Both the position numbers and the translations under genes were made by a program. Positions 6,513 to 6,858 of a DNA stretch of 6,858 nt are shown piece by piece (within the stretch, counting starts at the first letter, position 1; each line of letters starts with the position of its first letter). Source of the DNA: DATBED01 sp035480695 (GTDB lineage: Bacteria > Patescibacteriota > Saccharimonadia > Saccharimonadales > UBA4665); assembly GCA_035480695.1 (NCBI GenBank), contig DATIHM010000070.1, positions 1 through 6,858 of the forward strand. Reading direction: 5' to 3'. The notes under the pieces were generated by a model that worked only from the letters and a program-made list of their open reading frames with translations, was not told where the DNA came from and ran no database searches.

Positions 6513-6665
6513 ATGAAATTGCTGGCGGCGTTACTGGTGATTACGGGGGCGTATCTCTACCTCTTGCTACACACGACCAATGTGGTGCTCAACCAGACCC
6601 AGCACCTGCAGGCTAACTATCACTACGTCGAGCAGAATGCGGATAAGCTGGCCGCCGGTAAGTAA
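6513..6665 (+). CDS. small single-helix membrane protein, unknown function
   Basis: A likely 50-residue protein starting MKLLAALLVITGAYLYLLLH, with a hydrophobic segment at about 2-19 and a short polar tail rich in Asn, Gln, His and Tyr that ends in Lys. It looks like a signal-anchored peptide or a very small secreted protein; no Ala-X-Ala cleavage site is obvious, so an anchor is more likely. I do not recognise it. The frame also stays open to a TTG at 6477, but the added 12 residues are not hydrophobic and would bury the N-terminal Lys. The ATG is also placed 7 bases after a -10-like box, so I prefer it. There is no clear Shine-Dalgarno sequence. It lies 47 bases after the MFS stop on the same strand and could instead be cotranscribed with it. 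Being so short, it needs comparative support. Confidence 0.55.
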   Translation: MKLLAALLVITGAYLYLLLHTTNVVLNQTQHLQANYHYVEQNADKLAAGK

Positions 6666-6705
6666 GATTTTTCCTAGCGGCTAAAGAGGGAATGACGGGT
6701 AATTA

Positions 6706-6726
6706 AGGGGTGGACAAACCACACCT
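6706..6726. other. short inverted repeat, not a clear terminator
   Basis: AGGGGTGG and CCACACCT pair over 8 positions with one mismatch around a 5-base loop (ACAAA). No T-run follows on either strand, so it is not a standard Rho-independent terminator. It sits 16 bases before the -35 box of the last gene and could be a binding site or chance. Confidence 0.25.
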
Positions 6727-6741
6727 CGAATAGACACATTC

Positions 6742-6770
6742 TTTACAAATATACACAAGCGTGATATAAT
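6742..6770 (+). promoter_or_regulatory. strong promoter of the gene at the right edge
   Basis: TTTACA (6742-6747, 5/6) and a perfect TATAAT (6765-6770) are spaced by exactly 17 bases, with TGA directly before the -10 box as an extended element. Transcription would start near 6777, leaving a leader of about 20 bases with GAGGTG just before the ATG at 6797. It is the best match to the housekeeping consensus in the window and sits in AT-rich DNA. Confidence 0.8.
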
Positions 6771-6796
6771 TCAGTGAAGTCAATTGAAGAGGTGTT

Positions 6797-6858
6797 ATGA
6801 AAACAGAGGCGAACCTGGCCGAGGTTTTGACTGAGCAAATACCCCAAGATGCAGGGGC
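6797..6858 (+). CDS. start of an unidentified gene, cut by window edge
   Basis: Twenty codons are visible: MKTEANLAEVLTEQIPQDAG, with the frame still open at the edge. The start is supported by AGAGGTG immediately upstream (tight spacing of 2-5 bases depending on the alignment) and by a strong consensus promoter at the expected distance. The visible part is acidic and soluble in character, with no signal peptide or membrane helix. It is too short to assign a family. Confidence 0.7.
   Translation, partial: MKTEANLAEVLTEQIPQDAG

Noticed and set aside
6651..6681. Possible terminator at the end of the 50-residue gene (GCCGC with GCGGC)
   Set aside because: Only 5 paired bases, a large loop and no T-run after the stem; the T-run lies inside the loop.
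1..6858. Insertion sequence, CRISPR array, tRNA/rRNA, phage or toxin-antitoxin genes
   Set aside because: No transposase motifs, regular repeat-spacer units, RNA gene signatures or such protein families were seen; the window reads as ordinary chromosomal genes plus an efflux module.

Overview
The window carries six protein genes on both strands, two of them cut by the window edges, with little non-coding DNA. The coding DNA looks GC-rich by eye and the main intergenic regions are AT-rich. The standard code fits all of them, since no in-frame UGA is needed. The gene set suggests a small-genome Gram-positive-like or Patescibacteria-type bacterium: a bacterial YchF ATPase, a Pro-rich single-pass membrane protein, an actinobacterial-style MMPL exporter and a 14-helix MFS exporter. 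Candidatus Saccharibacteria is my best guess. It rests on overall protein character, not on a marker gene, and a divergent actinobacterial or other origin is not excluded.

Left part (1-2193): ychF runs leftwards off the window, missing only its last ~25 codons. It is divergent from a gene for a 367-residue protein with a Pro-rich N-terminal half, one membrane helix and an unrecognised outer domain. A 73-base region between them holds a promoter in each direction and a 9-base tandem repeat. The ychF -10 box lies 7 bases from its ATG, as expected for a leaderless mRNA.

Middle part (2194-6465): this is an export module. A MarR-family repressor and an MMPL/RND-type exporter form a leftward operon with a 28-base gap. 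A DHA2-type (EmrB/QacA-like) MFS exporter is transcribed rightwards from the shared 125-base intergenic region. There a perfect 17-base dyad exactly fills the spacer between the -35 and -10 boxes of the MFS promoter, and it overlaps the likely marR promoter. The simple model is that MarR represses both exporters and itself until a ligand releases it. The stop codon of the MMPL gene directly abuts the stop codon of the convergent Pro-rich gene.

Right part (6466-6858): a likely 50-residue single-helix membrane protein follows, again with a -10 box 7 bases before its ATG. After it comes a strong consensus promoter driving a gene of which only the first 20 codons are visible.
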